Below, piece by piece: positions 63,088-64,000 of a DNA stretch of 64,000 bases (position 1 is the first letter of the stretch; the number at the start of each line of letters is the position of its first letter). The DNA is from Desulfoluna butyratoxydans (GTDB lineage: Bacteria; Desulfobacterota; Desulfobacteria; Desulfobacterales; Desulfolunaceae). The notes beneath the pieces were generated by a model. It made no database searches. It saw only the letters and a list, made by a program, of their open reading frames with translations, and was not told the origin of the DNA. The stretch covers positions 124,822-188,821 of the forward strand of contig NZ_CAADHO010000011.1 in NCBI RefSeq assembly GCF_900699765.1, written 5' to 3'. Made by a program: the position numbers and the translations under genes.

Positions 63088-63749
63088 TATCTGCAATTGT
63101 CAATATTAGTTGAGCGTAATGTTGCATGATGTGTATAACCATTTGAATAAGTTGCACCAAAACTTGAAAAAAACATTCCGCATGTGACAAACGTTGCCAT
63201 GATTATACCCACATAAAACCAATTTAATGGAAAATCAAAACCAAATGGTGGCAAAGAATAGATAAGCAACCCACACCACAGACAAACAACATATATACTT
63301 ATAATCTGGTTTATTTTTGAAACGGATATTTCTGAAGGCCCGCTAATAATATGTTTGATTTGTTCTTTGGGACCTTTAGGCTTTGGGCGAGATAGCACTA
63401 CCTAATAAATTGGACCATATTCCTCATCCTCTAACATATCTACATGATTTTCCCAATTCTCCTGCCAGTGTTTGCTACCTCTATTTACACATAGCCATCC
63501 AAATGAAAAAACAATACCTAAACAAGACAACAGAACCGACAGATCGGTTTTATTATTTGATGACGATGCCTGAATTGCGATATAACCCGCTAAAGTAGCA
63601 CCGATAAATGTCCAAAAATATGCTGCTCTTTTCCAATAGAGTTCGATTTCAAACTTTCTTATATCTAAAGCAAGATTTACGGCCTTCTCTTTCTTTTTGC
63701 CTCGAAATGCATTGATATATTCAATTTCTGTTATTTTTCGAACAGTCAT
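63087..63749 (-). pseudogene. RipA-like membrane protein gene interrupted by an in-frame TAG
   Basis: The first part (63749 to 63402, 115 aa) has the RipA-family pattern ALDIRKFEIELYWKRAAYFW, two membrane helices, and NRGSKHWQENWENHVDMLED ending GPIY. A TAG follows, and the same frame continues through 63398-63087 with SEISVSKINQIISIYVVCLW and a further helix pair. Together they give about 220 codons, the expected size and layout of one protein. From memory of the family a lysine is usual at the stop position, so AAG to TAG is a simple explanation. ATG 63749 lies 16 bases after an attC core. Two separate proteins or suppression of the stop are alternatives. Confidence 0.65.
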
Positions 63750-63765
63750 TTTGTACCTTTGAAGC

Positions 63766-63888
63766 AGCTAACGCCACACTTCACCCGACGGGCGCGGAAG
63801 TACGGCAGCGTTTGATACTTGGTAACGAACGGGTAACGATAAGGGCAAAAAGCAGCACTTGCGCCCGGTCGGCGTGCAAGTGTTTGTT
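63766..63888 (-). other. attC site (123 bp)
   Basis: Minus strand: AACAAAC at the 5' end, long imperfect arms (ACTTGCACGCCGACCGGGCG with CGCCCGTCGGGTGAAGT) and the core GTTAGCT at the 3' end. The frames crossing it are artefacts of its structure. The array therefore continues beyond the right edge of the window. Confidence 0.75.
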
Positions 63889-64000
63889 CAAGAAAGCCGC
63901 TACGCGGCAAATCATTCCTCAACCTGCATAGCAAAAATCAATATCCCTGCATCCCAGCATATTTAAAACGAAAGAAAAACATCGTAGCCTTCCTGTAACT
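63889..64000. other. start of the next cassette region, cut by window
   Basis: AT-rich sequence with short minus-strand frames, one beginning ATGTTTTTCTTTCG after AGGAAGG. Too short to assign. Confidence 0.25.

Noticed and set aside
63746..63934. A 62-codon minus-strand frame at the right edge
   Set aside because: It lies entirely across the attC hairpin and ends at the RipA-like start; typical attC artefact.

Overview
The window is about 60% GC over most of its length. It looks like the chromosome of a Gram-negative bacterium, most likely a Desulfobacterota (delta-proteobacterial) sulfate reducer or relative. The grounds are two TonB-dependent receptors, TRAP and tripartite tricarboxylate (TTT) transporters, two sigma-54 activators with matching -24/-12 promoters, large sensor kinases, and arrays of palindromic repeats. 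The species cannot be fixed from the sequence alone.

Left part (1-20 kb). A metal-chelate or corrinoid uptake operon comes first (partial ABC ATPase, O-methyltransferase, periplasmic binding protein, second methyltransferase, TonB receptor). It is followed by a DUF457 membrane protein, a BrnQ carrier, a 174-bp tandem repeat array and an Na+-dependent (LeuT-type) symporter. Next is a four-gene signalling operon: TonB receptor, YfiR-like protein, hybrid histidine kinase with Hpt, and a receiver-PAS-GGDEF-EAL protein. A CvfB-like S1 protein ends this part.

Middle (20-49 kb). An AcoR-type sigma-54 activator is divergent from a sigma-54 promoter that reads into a three-subunit flavin/iron-sulfur dehydrogenase of the HcnABC/opine-oxidase type plus a TRAP transporter; this looks like an uptake-and-oxidation pathway for an amino acid or opine. 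Then come an MFS carrier, a flavoprotein, YaeQ, a UPF0126 channel, penicillin-binding protein 1B, a lipoprotein, an aldo/keto reductase and a second (135-bp) tandem repeat array. A TTT transporter (tctCBA) follows. It has its own sigma-54 promoter and is preceded by a PgtC-PgtB-PgtA-like sensor/regulator operon, probably its control system. A chemoreceptor and a TIGR04283-type glycosyltransferase end this block.

Right part (49-64 kb). Five tandem tRNA-Arg(ACG) genes lie behind one promoter, then tadA, purA and tRNA-Pro(CGG). From about 55.7 kb the base composition drops and all low-GC genes lie on the minus strand. They are separated by attC-like sites whose GTTAG cores sit 5-20 bases before the next start codon. 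This is an integron cassette array whose integrase is not in the window. Its cargo includes a Shedu-type (DUF4263) nuclease, a DUF2971 protein, a Cys/His protein of unknown activity, a lipoprotein and a RipA-like membrane protein split by an in-frame TAG. The array is interrupted by three copies of one 188-bp inverted-repeat element (MITE-like), by the 3' end of a group IIC-type intron in the opposite orientation, and by a GC-rich SDR plus AraC-type gene pair lying between two copies of the element.
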